Part shown: one piece after another, positions 24,458 to 35,969 of the stretch
Position numbering within the stretch: the stretch's first letter is position 1
Layout of the letters: each line of letters opens with the position of its first letter
Assembly: GCA_003833135.1 (NCBI GenBank)
Contig: QZLH01000753.1
Coordinates: 19,124 to 61,894, forward strand
DNA: 42,771 bases
Direction of reading: 5' to 3'
Source: Oehlia diaphana
Taxonomy: Eukaryota > Glomeromycota > Glomeromycetes > Glomerales > Glomeraceae
Made by a program: the position numbers and the translations under genes
The notes under the pieces: model-generated
What the model saw: the letters and a program-made list of their open reading frames with translations, nothing else
The model's database searches: none
What the model was told of the DNA's origin: nothing

Positions 24458-25916
24458 ATGGCTAACGAACATCGACAACCCACTAATTCAAATTCGCCCG
24501 GGTTGCAAGGAGTACCACACATGGAACATTCAATTAATCTACCCCTGAACGACGTGCGACAGCCTTCACAAAAAACGGATGTAAATGGTAGTCAGACATA
24601 TAAAACATCTGAAAAAGATTGGGAATCAATAAATCGTGGTTCTTCGGGAAGTGGAGTTATTGCTTCAAATTCAAGTGGAAACAACGTACATAGTTTTGGT
24701 AACGAAGCTTTTGTTACTGGTCATCAACAAAGAATCATGAATTCTAATATAAAAACTGATTTGGGTGTGCTGACTGGTTTCTCAAATCTTGGACAATTTT
24801 CCCCAGTAAAAATGCCACCTGGGTTTAATAATTTAAATAACGGTGTATCAGGGAATCCTGGTGGTGGTGATTATAATAACAACAATAGAACTCCTTTTAA
24901 TCACGCCTCAGATAATGCTCCTATCCCAGTAGGTTCAGGGTTTGGTCGTAGTAATAGTATTTCAGTAATACCTCAAAGTGTTCATGGTGGTGAAGATTAT
25001 CAAAATTTATATAATACCTATGGTAGTTCATTTCTTGCAACTTCACCTTCTCCACGAGCTAATAAAAATAATTCTGGTTTTGGAGGTATGGGAAAGGTTT
25101 CAATTAAGTCATTTGATTAATGAAAAAACATTATTATGATTAGATCAATTAATTTTAATCAAATCAAAACGAATCATTTTTTTTATACAGGAAATTATGA
25201 TAATTCTTATTTTGAGTCTGCTTTTATTAAAAATTCGTATACATTATCCGAAAAAGATGATCATGATTGGGAGAAAGCGATGCGGACTCCCGGACTTGAA
25301 GATTCGCCAAAGGTTCGTTAAAATGCGACAAAAAAAAAAAAGGAAAAGAGAAAAAAAAATATTAGTTCATCATAAATGATTTTGAAGAATATTTTAATAT
25401 CTATTTAAATACTTTATGGGAATAAATTTTTTTTTTTTATAGATATGAAATAACATTTAATTTCGTTTGTTTTTATCAAAGGAATCCATTGTTTATAAGC
25501 CTTTGCGATCTGCAACATTGCCATCACAAAGCGAACTCAATAACAGTGTTTACACTCCCAATGCTACGGCTTCACCTTGGATACCGTCAATCTCTCAAAG
25601 TTTAGCTAATTTTTCATCTGTACATGCATTGAACAATAACTTTTCATCTCAAATGCAGCAAAATAATGATCAATATACAGGTTATAATGGTGGGTTGTTC
25701 GGGACAAACATTAAAAGATCATCTAGTGTAAATAATGTTCAAGGCAATGGCCTTATTCAAGATGACAATAGTCATGCAAAATTTGAGCACGGATTGGGAG
25801 GTCCTTTAGATTATTATGAACCAACTACATCTTCGAATGTTGTAACACCATCTTCTCCAACTAGTTATTATCCACAACCACAAATTTTTAGGTCATTCGG
25901 TAACGCTTTACAACAA

Positions 25917-25955
<39 letters not shown>

Positions 25956-28022
25956 CAATCTCAATCACAGCAGCAACAGCAATCTCAACAATCGCATCAA
26001 CAACAACAACTTCACATACAAATGCAGCAAAAATTGCAACAACAACAGCAACTTATTCAACAACTTAAACAAAAGCAAAAACAAACACAATCAGATAATT
26101 CTTCACCATTTCGTCTTCCGTCTTGGAGTACATCTGTAGCTTCAGAGGGTTCTCAACGTCGACGTTTAGATGGAAATAGGGATTCCGATGATGGTATTAG
26201 TGGAAGCATGGCATTATATGATTCTAGTAATGATGATATCGTACCATCACAACGTGATACAGGGAAATATAAAGAGAATAAGGACTTTGGGTTAAAATTA
26301 GACATTCGTGGTCTTCAAACACCAATTTTATCTGCCCCTCCTGGGTTAGAAGGTTATCGTAGTCCAACGTCACCGAGATCTGGAAGTATAATTACTTCTC
26401 CACCGCTTAATGCTGATAGAAATATTGAACATTATGGTCTTATTTCTCCAACCTTAGCAAGCGTTAATGCGAATCAAAATATTTTATTAAGAGATGATAT
26501 GTCAGGAAATGCTATGAGCAATCATTCAATTGCTGATTTAACAACTTCATTGAACAATATTAGTATAGGTAATGCGAATGGTAATGACGTAGGTAAAGTG
26601 ACATCACCGGATCTTTCTGCGGTTCAAGTATCAGGATCTTCAGTCCCCAAGCAAAAAGCCCAATTAAGTTGGGCTGCTATTGCCAAAACTGCCCCCAAAC
26701 CACCCCCCGTAAATACTTCACCAGAAGTACTTGGTACAGCAGTTGGAGCTTGTAGTGCTGCAATTTCACCATCATCTGCAGTATCACCAACTTCAACTTA
26801 TGCGTCTAGGCCGATGTCTGCACCTACTGGTGCGTGGCCTGGTAAAGCAAAGATTGTTGGAACACCTTCAGGTAATGGTATGAGCAACCTTTTTGTTACA
26901 CCGAACGCAGGCCTTCCAACTCCAAATGGTTTAGGTCCTCTCTCTATTCCGACCACACCAGGAGTGGTAAAGAAAGATATGTCATCATGGGTCTCGGCTA
27001 GGGGATATAACCCCAAGATATTTAACTGTAAACCAAATCATGTAAGATCTTTATTTTCAAAGACATTTTTTTTTTTTCAATATATCAATTATTTATTTAA
27101 AATATTATTAAATTAGGCGAGATATTTTGTTATTAAGTCATATACTGAAGATGATGTCCACAAATCTTTAAAGGTTTGAAATTATTAATATTAAGTTATA
27201 GTGATATTATCGCAAATAATTATTGTTGCAACGGATTACAAAATTTGTTATTTAATAATAGTATGATATTTGGGCAAGCACTGAAATTGGAAATCGACGC
27301 TTAGATAAAGCCTTTCGTGAAAGTGCTGATAAAGGACCGATTTATTTATTCTTCAGTGTCAATGCTAGGTAAGCACATACTAATTTATAAGAAATCATAA
27401 TTATTGATGGTATGAAATGAATTAACGATATTATTATTGACAATATACAGTGGTCATTTTTGTGGTATGGCGCAAATGCTTACTCCTGTTGATTACACCA
27501 CCAGCAGTAGTGTTTGGGCTCAAGACAAATGGAAAGGTGTTTTTAAAGTCAAATGGATTTTTGTAAAAGATATTCCTAATGGTCAATTAAGACACATAAG
27601 AGTAGTGTAAGTATTATTTCTATTACTACCATTTTTTTATTTATTTATTTCTTCTTACATTAATTCGTTATTATATTATTATTGCTTATAGAAACAACGA
27701 GAATAAACCAGTTACTAATAGTCGTGATACTCAGGAATTATATCCGGAGCCTGGCCGTGAGATGTTGAAGATATTTTACGAATATCGCAGTAAAACGTCA
27801 ATATTGGATGATTTTGAGTTTTATGATAAGCGACAAGTTGAAATGAGGAAAGACGGGATTGCACCATTAGTTGGGCCAACAAGTCCAGGTGTAGTAACTA
27901 CAAACCCTTATGCTAATTTGCCACCTCCAATAACTGAAAGCAGTCCAAATAACACGAACATTAATTTGAACGGTGGAAGTGGGAATGATAGCGCTGGTAG
28001 TCAAAATGAAGAATCAGAATAA
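24458..28022 (+). CDS. YTHDF-type m6A reader with polyglutamine region
   Basis: Seven exons (24458-25085, 25191-25312, 25482-27041, 27117-27173, 27262-27368, 27451-27606, 27692-28022) give 986 residues. About 765 residues of Ser/Asn/Gly/Pro-rich disordered sequence precede the YTH domain (about 770-930). That region includes a Q-rich tract (about 393-452) and a conserved-looking short motif [13 protein letters not shown]. The domain shows [58 protein letters not shown] and [15 protein letters not shown], close to human YTHDF2. The three aromatic-cage tryptophans are present (W793, W847, W852) with the same spacing as YTHDF2 W432, W486 and W491. Expected role: cytoplasmic binding of N6-methyladenosine in mRNA, with the disordered part driving condensation or decay-factor contact. 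All introns keep frame; the exon 6 donor (GTAAGT at 27607) gives a join matching RHIR-x-x-NNENKP. Confidence 0.95.
25905..26085 (+). repeat. CAA/CAG tract encoding polyglutamine
   Basis: A near-pure CAR codon run begins at about 25905 and includes about nine consecutive CAG units (25921-25947), with CAA-rich and interrupted sections after it. It lies within exon 3 of the YTH gene in frame for Gln, so it is a length-variable prion-like segment rather than a non-coding microsatellite. Confidence 0.9.
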
Positions 28023-28881
28023 TTAATGAAAAAAAAAAGAATATCCAAGAACAGTTATTATTTGAAGGACTATTATTTGTTATAAACATTTTCTCTGAAT
28101 TACCTTATCATTTTTCACAAAAATCATGGACGATGTATTAACTTTCGTCTCTAATATGCATTGTATCAAAAAAAAAGACTTTATTATATAGTAAACCAAA
28201 AAAAAAAACACTTCTTCTTATATATATATATTTATTTTTATAGCAAATACCAAAGTTATTCTGCAACAAATTACTCTTTTAATTTTTTTTGGATAGAGTA
28301 GAGAATATAATTGGGTAACAATTTTTTTTGTGGGATTATGGAGCTCTCTTTTATCGAAGTTGCTGAACAAAACCTACAAATCTATTATTGAATTCAAGAT
28401 TATGCTTTTTTTTATTCTTCATATATATAAAATATAAAACTACATGTTCGCTTTTAATGTGGGTCATTTGAATATTTGATGAACTCTTTGTATTCAAATT
28501 TTCTACTTATAGTTGTAGGAGGGTACATTTTTTCTTTTACTTCACACACATCTTATACATTATATAATACATATTTGTTTATCTATATGTTTTTTTTATT
28601 TTATTTTATCTTATTTTATTTTATTATTATTAACATCATGTCATATATAAATATATATACTTTTTCGTTTCTTTTTTTGCTTTTGTTTATGAGAGCCGCA
28701 GGTTCGGTATTTGCGAAAGCTTTTGTAATTAATTATTTTCTTTTTAACTTGATTATATTTATATGTTTATGGAAAATATATATATATATATATTTGTATT
28801 TTTTTTTTAGTATAAAATATGTTTTGGGATGCATTTTCTTATATCAGTAAATGTTTGAATTAGAAAAAAGTTTTTTTATTT

Positions 28882-28940
<59 letters not shown>

Positions 28941-29618
28941 TTATTTCGCAAAATGTATTAATTGTAATAGATCATTATTAAAATAAATTATTAAATCTAT
29001 TTTTTTAAAAAAAATTTTTGTATTGTACATCTGTACATCTTTTACAAAAATACCACTTTCTTTAGGAACCGGAAGATCGGATGATCGTCAGGTAAAATCG
29101 AACCACAGTTTGACACTCTATCCGAACTTTACCGATAATCAAGTGTAACCAGGGTGAACGTCGGTGCTTTTTTTTTAGATATGCTAAAGTAATGATCTGA
29201 AATATGGAATAATGGGTGTATTCTTTCTTATTCTTCATAGATAAAGATTTGTGTCACTCCTTAATTCTCACGCCAATCCTCGTTTTTTCCGAAATTTCTG
29301 TGTAACTAATGATTCTGTGTAACTAATGATTTTAACTTCAAAAAAAAAAAAAAAAAATTTCTTACTGTGATAACGGAATTGAGCGGCCATCTTATTTCCA
29401 AAAAAACAAAATTATTTACTTTTTTTTCGCGTATACTTTTTTACTTGAAAATTTTAAAACGGAGATTTAACATTTATAGAATAAGCTTATCTTTTAAAAA
29501 AAATAATTAGGTCCAAAAAGTTAGAATTTTTTAAAAGAAGGACTCTGGTTTCAAGGTATAAATAATTTCATTTTATTTGTTTCTCTCAAAAATATAAGTA
29601 CGAATAATTAACTATAAG
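28023..29618. other. Intergenic region with long homopolymers
   Basis: No gene is supported. The open frame at about 28476-28850 is a low-complexity Phe/Ile/Tyr product of T-rich DNA. A pure T-run of 55 occupies 28884-28938. The less AT-rich patch 29060-29175 contains GGAACCGGAAGATCGGATGA and a word resembling a tRNA B box, but no T-arm stem can be formed. It may be regulatory DNA of the downstream transporter pseudogene. Confidence 0.6.
28884..28938. repeat. Poly(T) tract of 55 bases
   Basis: An uninterrupted run of T lies between short TTTA repeats. It may be the tail of an inserted minus-strand retroelement copy whose body has decayed, or simple slippage expansion. Its exact length should be treated with caution, because sequencing of such runs is unreliable. 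Confidence 0.9.
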
Positions 29619-31757
29619 ATGGATACGCGACTAGTTTTGATAATGTTGAAGTTGAAACTCATTTATATCTTTCAACTTCTTCAACCGATAAAAACCTTGG
29701 TATAGAACAGTTTCAGCGTATTGGTTATTACCAATGTTTATAACTGGTGGATTAACAGTAGCAACAGGAGTACAACTTTACCTAAAAGCAGTTTATCATA
29801 ATTATTATTCTAAAAAACATATCCCCGGAGTTTCTTCTTCGCTTAAACCATTAAGTCCTGATAATTTATGGAATAATCCTGATGTACAATCCGTAACTTC
29901 TAAATTTCTTGTGGCTACAAATCTATGCACCGCTATTCCAGGTAAATAAAATGATCCTCAATCTAAATTGTACTTTTCTTCTTTCAATCATTTAGCTATA
30001 TTTGTTCTTGGGCCACTTGGAACATTATCAGATAGGAAAGGACGAAAAAGGACTTTATTAATATCAAGCGGAAGGACAATCCTAAGCACATTAGTTTTAA
30101 TATTTGTTTCTAACTTTTTAGAAACATTTGGAATATATTGCTACTTGATAGGACCATTAATTGATGGGTTAACTGGCGGATTTTATGCATTGTCTGAAGC
30201 ATACGCAACTGATTGTGCTCATCCAATCAAGAAGGTGAACACGCACGTTATTCATTATGTCATCAAATTATTTTTCTTAATTTTCCTAACAAATTTGATT
30301 TTCAATAGGTGCGTGGTATTTGGATGGGTATAAGGAGTAAGGAGCAATGTTCGCAGTAGGACCAATAATAGGAGCATGGCTAATAAAGTAACAGATAATT
30401 CATTCTCAGTAAGTAATTGTTATCGATAACTAGGCCAAAGGCCACATGATAGAGTAGCATCCTAGTGTAAATCAGTTATCATAAACATGACCGATAATAA
30501 AGTTATTGGATATGTATGACGTAAGCAACTGAGACCTTTTTCGTGTATCTTATTTGTTATTTTATAATAAAGTGATCAAAATTTTGTATCACTAATTATA
30601 AAGTGACCAAAATTTGTGTATCACTATTATAAAGTGATCAATAACATACGTGGAAAATGTCCAGTACTTACATAGAACATATACAATAAATTATGTTATA
30701 CTTGTAGTTTATATTATGCTATTTTTATTTTATATTTTTATATTACCTGAATCTTTATCAAAAGAAAATTAGCATCAAATTTAAACCGTCAACAAGAAAT
30801 AAGATCAGGACAAAAATCATGGATCCATTCTTTTCTTTACAGAATACTCGGGGCATTATTAGTATTCCGTCCCCCGCAACAACAAAATGATGTTGATAAA
30901 ATTCCTATTACTTTTGCAACCAAATATTCATCATTAATGTTGGCAGCTTGTACTTTTTTATCAGCTTCTATAATGGCTTTTACTGTATTCGTATTATATA
31001 CATCATTAGTATTTAGATGTCATTATTACAACAAGGGTATTTTGTATTTATGATTGGTGCAACAAAAGTGGTTGTTTTATTTATTGTATACCCTACAATA
31101 GTAAAATTCAAAAAACCAAATCTTGCATTATTTACAAAATTTGAAAAACTAATTATAAAAGGTAGAAATAATGTTATTACAGAAACGGAAGAGAAAAGAG
31201 GAGAAAGAATTGTTGTTGATGATGAGAATATTAACGATAGCAATGTTAATGATAGCAAGGACGACGATGATGAACAAATGAAAAAAGAATTAATTTCGAA
31301 GTCTGGGTTATGAGAATAATATTTTTAATATTTTTAATTGACACATTTGCTCATATTATGTATGGACAGTATGGTTTTGCAACATCTGGTTCCGTATTCA
31401 TCGGAGGTAATTAAAACAATTATTTATTATTTTGTTTAACTCTTAGATAATTTAATCTTAATTTATTATCTTTTAAATTATTTTAATACAGCAACTGTAA
31501 TAGCATCATTAGGTATAATAACCACACCAGCAATAAAATCATTACAGACAAATTTATTTCCTCCGTCTCAAATAGTTCGATTATTAGGTGCAATAAGTGT
31601 AATAGATTCAATCCTTCGTATAGTTGTTCCTCCTATATTTGATGGGTTATATTCTATATTCGTTAAGACTTCCTCACATTTAATTTAGTATTGTATGTCT
31701 GCTTTATTAATATTAGCTTTTCTACTTGCTTTTGGAATAGGTCCTAAAAAACAATAA
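29619..31757 (+). pseudogene. Major facilitator superfamily transporter, decayed
   Basis: Conserved MFS parts are spread over all three frames. They are YWLLPMFITGGLTVATGVQL; ATNLCTAIPG then VLGPLGTLSDRKGRKRTLLI (the loop 2-3 signature); YLIGPLIDGLTGGFYALSEA; FAVGPIIGAWLIK; ILPESLSKE; QQGYFVFMIGATKVVVLF; and a final exon beginning ATVIASLGIITTPAIKSLQT. This order fits a 12-helix fungal transporter similar to the SLC46/TetA-like group. Breaks are seen in the first 80 bp (the initiating ATG frame closes, and an A-run at 29690 shifts frame), near 30340, near 30385, near 30775, near 31015 and near 31308, plus an in-frame TAG at 31686-31688. Several introns look intact. Multiple independent lesions make a pseudogene likely; a few could be homopolymer sequencing errors. 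Confidence 0.8.
30418..30646. mobile_element. Solo-LTR-like or MITE-like insert in an MFS intron
   Basis: The segment begins TGTTATCGATAAC and ends GATCAATAACA, so its ends are TG...CA and form the short inverted repeat TGTTAT. It contains three imperfect copies of ATAAAGTGATCAAAATTTGT (about 30565-30640). It lies between a GTAAGT donor (30409) and a TTGTAG acceptor (30707), which makes an intron of about 300 nt where others are 55-100 nt. No clear 5-bp target duplication is visible (GTAAT versus TACGT), so the class is uncertain. Confidence 0.4.
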
Positions 31758-32790
31758 TTGAGAAATAGTTATATTTTATAAAATTATTCATATTCAATAA
31801 CTTACTATATGTTTATGACAAATTAACATATAAATACTGATTAATAAAGAAATGTGTCTTTGATATTTTATTTTATGTAAATAACGAAAATGACCTTCAA
31901 GATTAACCATAATGTAAGTAAAAATGTCAAATAACGAGTTAAATTAATGAAGTTCTAAGAGATGAAAGATTATTTACAAGTAACGGCAATTAAAAATATA
32001 CAATTACGATACAGTTGAAGAATAAAATATAGTGATGATTTAGATAATTTGTGTATGCAATTTCATAGACTTGTAAAAATCCACACTTATATGATTTTTC
32101 ATAATAATAATTCATATATCCAAATATATTTTTCAAATTCCGCAAATGCAAATATTGTCCATATATTATTAAATTATTGTGTTTGCAATTTAATTTTATA
32201 TCTCAGTTTACAAGAACTTTCCATAAAGATTTGTGATTGTCAATCAAAAAAAGTTTCTTGTATAATATAGTAATAGAGAATGGTCTTGATGCAATAAAAT
32301 CAATTGTGAGACATTACAGCTCCTAGAAAAGCTAAATATATCTTAAATTAAGTTTCTAAAATTCTAAAATTCAAAATGTCAACTAGCACTTTAAGTACGC
32401 AAATAAAGGGAGAGATCAAAGTCATAGTGCATGGCGTAAAGTGAGTGTTTCGTTGAGTTGTTGGATATGTTATTAGGGGTCACATATTACATTGGTATTT
32501 CACACCGTGGCTCCAGATATTTATCTGCATTAAGAAGCGGAGGTTATATACCTTGCTCTCATGTTTTCATGAAATATTGAGAGAAACTACTCTTATCTGG
32601 TGGTTTCACGGAAAATATGATATGGCTATACTTGTTACTTCAGATAAAGTTCGCGGTTTAATGAACCTGTATATATACTGTAGATCTGAATATTAGGTCA
32701 TACTGTGTTTTGTGGTGGCATGCGGTCGAGCTGGCCTAAAGTGTTATCGTGTTTTGCTGCCTATAGATATGTTCATTCTGTATGGCAACA
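31758..32790. other. Intergenic region, no gene seen
   Basis: The first 600 bp are AT-rich and empty. From about 32390 to 32790 the composition becomes more balanced, with no open frame of more than about 40 codons. The words GGTCACATATTACATTGG and GTGGCATGCGGTCGAGCTGG look like decayed functional or repeat sequence. I cannot assign it; it may belong to the retroelement remnant that follows. Confidence 0.4.
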
Positions 32791-32799
32791 ATGATGATA

Positions 32800-33960
32800 C
32801 AATTCATTCATTCATTTTATTTATTTCAGAACGAGTTACAAGACCAGTAAAGGTAATATCCTAACGGAGGATGGCAAATCGTGACGATAAGTCTAATAGT
32901 ACCATAGTATAATTATTAAATCAATTTCTCAACTTTATTTTTTACAATGTTGAAATACGATATATAAAAGCCATCATTTTTTTATAAAATAAATCAAAAT
33001 TTAAGCGTAAATCCAATATTAATCACAATGAACAAGATTATGTTATTTTGTTCAAAGACGATAAATTCCTTATTTTATGTGTTGATTATGATTTTTTATA
33101 ATGTTGATTTTTTTTGTTGAAATTCTATGAGGAATTTGGTAAGATGATTAGGATAGTTCGAGCTTTATTGATATATTGCGGAAAATTGTAACTAGGGTGT
33201 CTAGTAGAGTTAAGGACTTTCTTGCGTGTTATTATATTTGTTCGTGCAAAAATTAGAATTTGTTCTAGTTTTTGCCAGGTTGAATGGCTTTGAAGGATGT
33301 ATGGTATTTTGATAGCTACGATGTCTTGTTTCGTAGATTGATGGTTTTGTTTTATGTTAATTCATTATTTACGAATTTAAGATTGTTTTAGATTTTCCAT
33401 TGTCTTTTTCAGAACCTTGAGGTCAGCTATTTCATTATTCATATAAGCAAATATATTATCGCTATAGATGGTATGGTCTGGGGCAGTTTGATGGATTTAT
33501 TTAAATGAGCTGTTTCTATTTGTGGCATTTCGGTTAATATTTGTTGACTTTATAGAATGTACGTTTGGAAGTTATCCTATTCGAATTGATAATGTTGTTT
33601 GTGCTAACTTTCTTGAAGAATGGTTTGGAGGTCACGTGTATTTGTATATTGATATGAAATCGTTCGTTTATTTTGAATGTTTCTGATTTCGATTTTCTAA
33701 TAAACTCTATTTGGCGTGCTGAAAATACGTTGAAGAATTCTATATTGTATGCATTTACGGTTTGATCGTTATTTGAATGAGTTTTATTGATAATGACGTA
33801 ACTTGCTATTTTATCATAAAACTGGATTAAATTATCAATTGATTATTATTAGGGATTCTGATTGTACGATCGTTTTTTCTTGTAATTCTTGTTTGATAAT
33901 TATAGTAAATTTGAATCATCATAATTTAAAATTTTGCTTTTAGTCGATGATGTTTTTCTG
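32800..33960 (-). mobile_element. Possible remnant of a non-LTR retrotransposon
   Basis: Read on the minus strand, 33960-32830 gives many short open stretches interrupted by stops, with peptides such as QSHSTWQKLEQILIFARTNI and NNEIADLKVLKKTMENLKQS. It then ends in a short (ATGA)n tail at about 32801-32825. A coding-like body followed by a tetranucleotide tail is the usual 3' end of LINE-like elements. No reverse-transcriptase or endonuclease motif is readable, so this is a weak call. Confidence 0.3.
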
Positions 33961-35306
33961 CGTTTCGTTGTAAAACGTGAATTTGAGTATTTTTCTTCTA
34001 ATCAAGTAACTCAATTGAACGAAATCGGTTACTAAATTAATGTCTTTATGATTCACAATTTTATCGTTTTTTATTGGTATAGTAGTCTCTTATCTTTCAA
34101 TTCAATTTCTATAGAAAAGTGCTCTATATTTAATAATATGGAATCACTCAGCGAAAACATTGTTTTAAACCATATATAAAAAAAGATCGATCAGATAATC
34201 CGCTCATATGCTTTTTCTTCTCACGTGATATTAACTAGTTCTTTAAAAAAAATTTTTTTTTAAAAAAAAAAGTATAAGTATAGGGGACTAAAAAAAAAGA
34301 AACAAAGAAACAAAAAATACCTACACGTTGAAGTCCACTTTTAAGTCTGCTGGCATTAAGTATTTGATTACCATGAGAGCTATCAAAAATAGGTACAAGT
34401 GTAACTCAACAAATACTTGAGACAATTGCGAAATGTGAGTTTTTCCTTCTTCTAGAATTAAATAAATCAGTAATTTTGTTTTCTCGTGAATTGTTTCCTT
34501 AAGTTTTCTGTCAAAGCATCTGAGGCTTTGAAAGTCCCAAGAGGAGCCACTACAGGATAGGATCACGAAACTCAAATATTTTCAGGAACTTTTGTGCTTT
34601 TAGGACGCGGAAAAAAGAGACGTAAACGATATTTTGTTACTGCAAATTTTTTGATCGGGAAGTAAATTATTGGGAGACACTTACCAGCGGTGTCAGGGAC
34701 AAAATTTATGCAAAAAAAAAAAAAAATCAATTACCAGCGCAAATTTCGGTCGTGACTACTCGTAAACCTGATTGTGTCAAAAACGTTGTGGCGAAGAAAT
34801 TATTATTGGCTGACGAAAAGATGACATGAATATAACTTGTCTGTGGTTACACAAATTCACAAGGAAATAACCATTTTTTTCGTTCAAAAATTGAGCATCA
34901 CGGAAGGTGGACAACATAAACTTTCAAAACTTTCAACCGTTTCGGACAAATGAAACCGAATCATAACATTGATCTAAAAGTCATGTTCCTTTTATGCGTA
35001 TTTCGATTATCAGTTGAAATTAATCATGTTATTGTGACACAAAATAAACCACATTTCAAGATAATGATTTAAAGATTTTACAAGAATTCAATTAATTTAT
35101 TAAACTTTAAATGAAATCTCGAAATTTTACATATTATACAGAAAAAAAAAGATTGGAAAGAATTAACAAAAGTATCTTAAGAATGTAAAAAATAAATCTA
35201 ATCTAAGGAAAAAAAAACTATTTTTATGTACAAGATTTTAAAAAAAAATAATTATTTACATTCTGAAAGATCAAGGAAAAACTATTTACAAAAATTGATG
35301 ATTTAT
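33961..35306. other. Intergenic region, no supported gene
   Basis: An 84-codon minus-strand open frame at 34575-34321 begins MSFVILSCSGSSWDFQSLRC and has no recognisable domain or splice context. Homopolymer palindromes (A/T runs at 34243-34270) and ordinary AT-rich DNA make up the rest. Some of it may be the 5' part of the retroelement remnant to the left. Confidence 0.4.
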
Positions 35307-35969
35307 CTAATAACCGCCACTACTTACTTTAGAGTTATGAACTGATTTAACTGTTTTAATGTGTACTGTGTTAACGTGTACTACTTTAGGAGAGTGAATT
35401 GTTTTGACTTTATGGACAACGACCTTTTTTGACACGGTTTTAATTCTTATGATTTTACTCGTCGTACCCGTCTTAGCATAATGAACTTTAGCTACTGTAG
35501 TTGCTGTAGCTACTTTAGCTTTAGGAATTACTTTAGCTTTAGGAGTTGCTATAGCTACTTTAGCTTTAGGAGTTGGAGCTTTAATAGGGGCAACAGGAAC
35601 TTTAGGAGGAGGTGTCGGTACCGTTTTAATTTTAGCTGGTGGTGGTGGTGGTGTGGGGATAGGTTTTTTACAAGCATTAGTTATGGTGTAGGAGGTAGTT
35701 GAAATTTTGATTGTAGCAGATGTAGTAGTAACTTTCTTTGAAATAAAAAAAAAAAGAGAGAAAATGAATAATCATCAATTAAACAAAAAAAAAATTTTTT
35801 TAAGATTAATAATTATTACCCTTGTGATAACTTTAGTATGTATTGGACGAACGGTTATAGTTTTTGTCTCAGTAATAGTACTGACGCAAGGAGGATGAGC
35901 AAATATAGCTATGTTGAAGAAGAGAGAAATAATATAGCTGCCAAGGAAACAAATATAAACGAGCTTCAT
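35307..35969 (-). CDS. Small secreted Lys/Pro/Val-rich repeat protein
   Basis: Two exons (35969-35820 and 35735-35307) encode 192 residues. The N-terminus MKLVYICFLGSYIISLFFNI plus AIFA is a signal peptide, with a likely cut before HPPC. The mature protein is very basic. It starts with TITETKTITVRP, then a PTPPPPPAKI stretch, then imperfect repeats of the type TPKAKVA (residues about 95-120), and ends with alternating Val/His/Lys/Thr (VHVNTVHIKTVKSVHNSKV). Only two cysteines are seen. I do not recognise a family. The features fit a cell-wall protein or a secreted effector-like protein of a plant-associated fungus; that is inference. It stands isolated between repeat-rich regions. Confidence 0.7.

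Noticed and set aside
26798..27016. Minus-strand frame inside the YTH gene
   Set aside because: Shadow of the Pro/Gly/Ser-rich coding exon 3 on the other strand.
28476..28850. Plus-strand 124-codon frame
   Set aside because: Low-complexity Phe/Ile/Tyr translation of T-rich DNA with TTTTA repeats; no splice sites or motif.
29060..29110. Word resembling a tRNA B box (minus strand, GGTTCGATTTTACC)
   Set aside because: The required T-arm stem does not form, and no acceptor stem or A box is found at the right distance.
34321..34575. Minus-strand 84-codon frame
   Set aside because: No homology recognised, no flanking exons, and it lies in decayed intergenic DNA.
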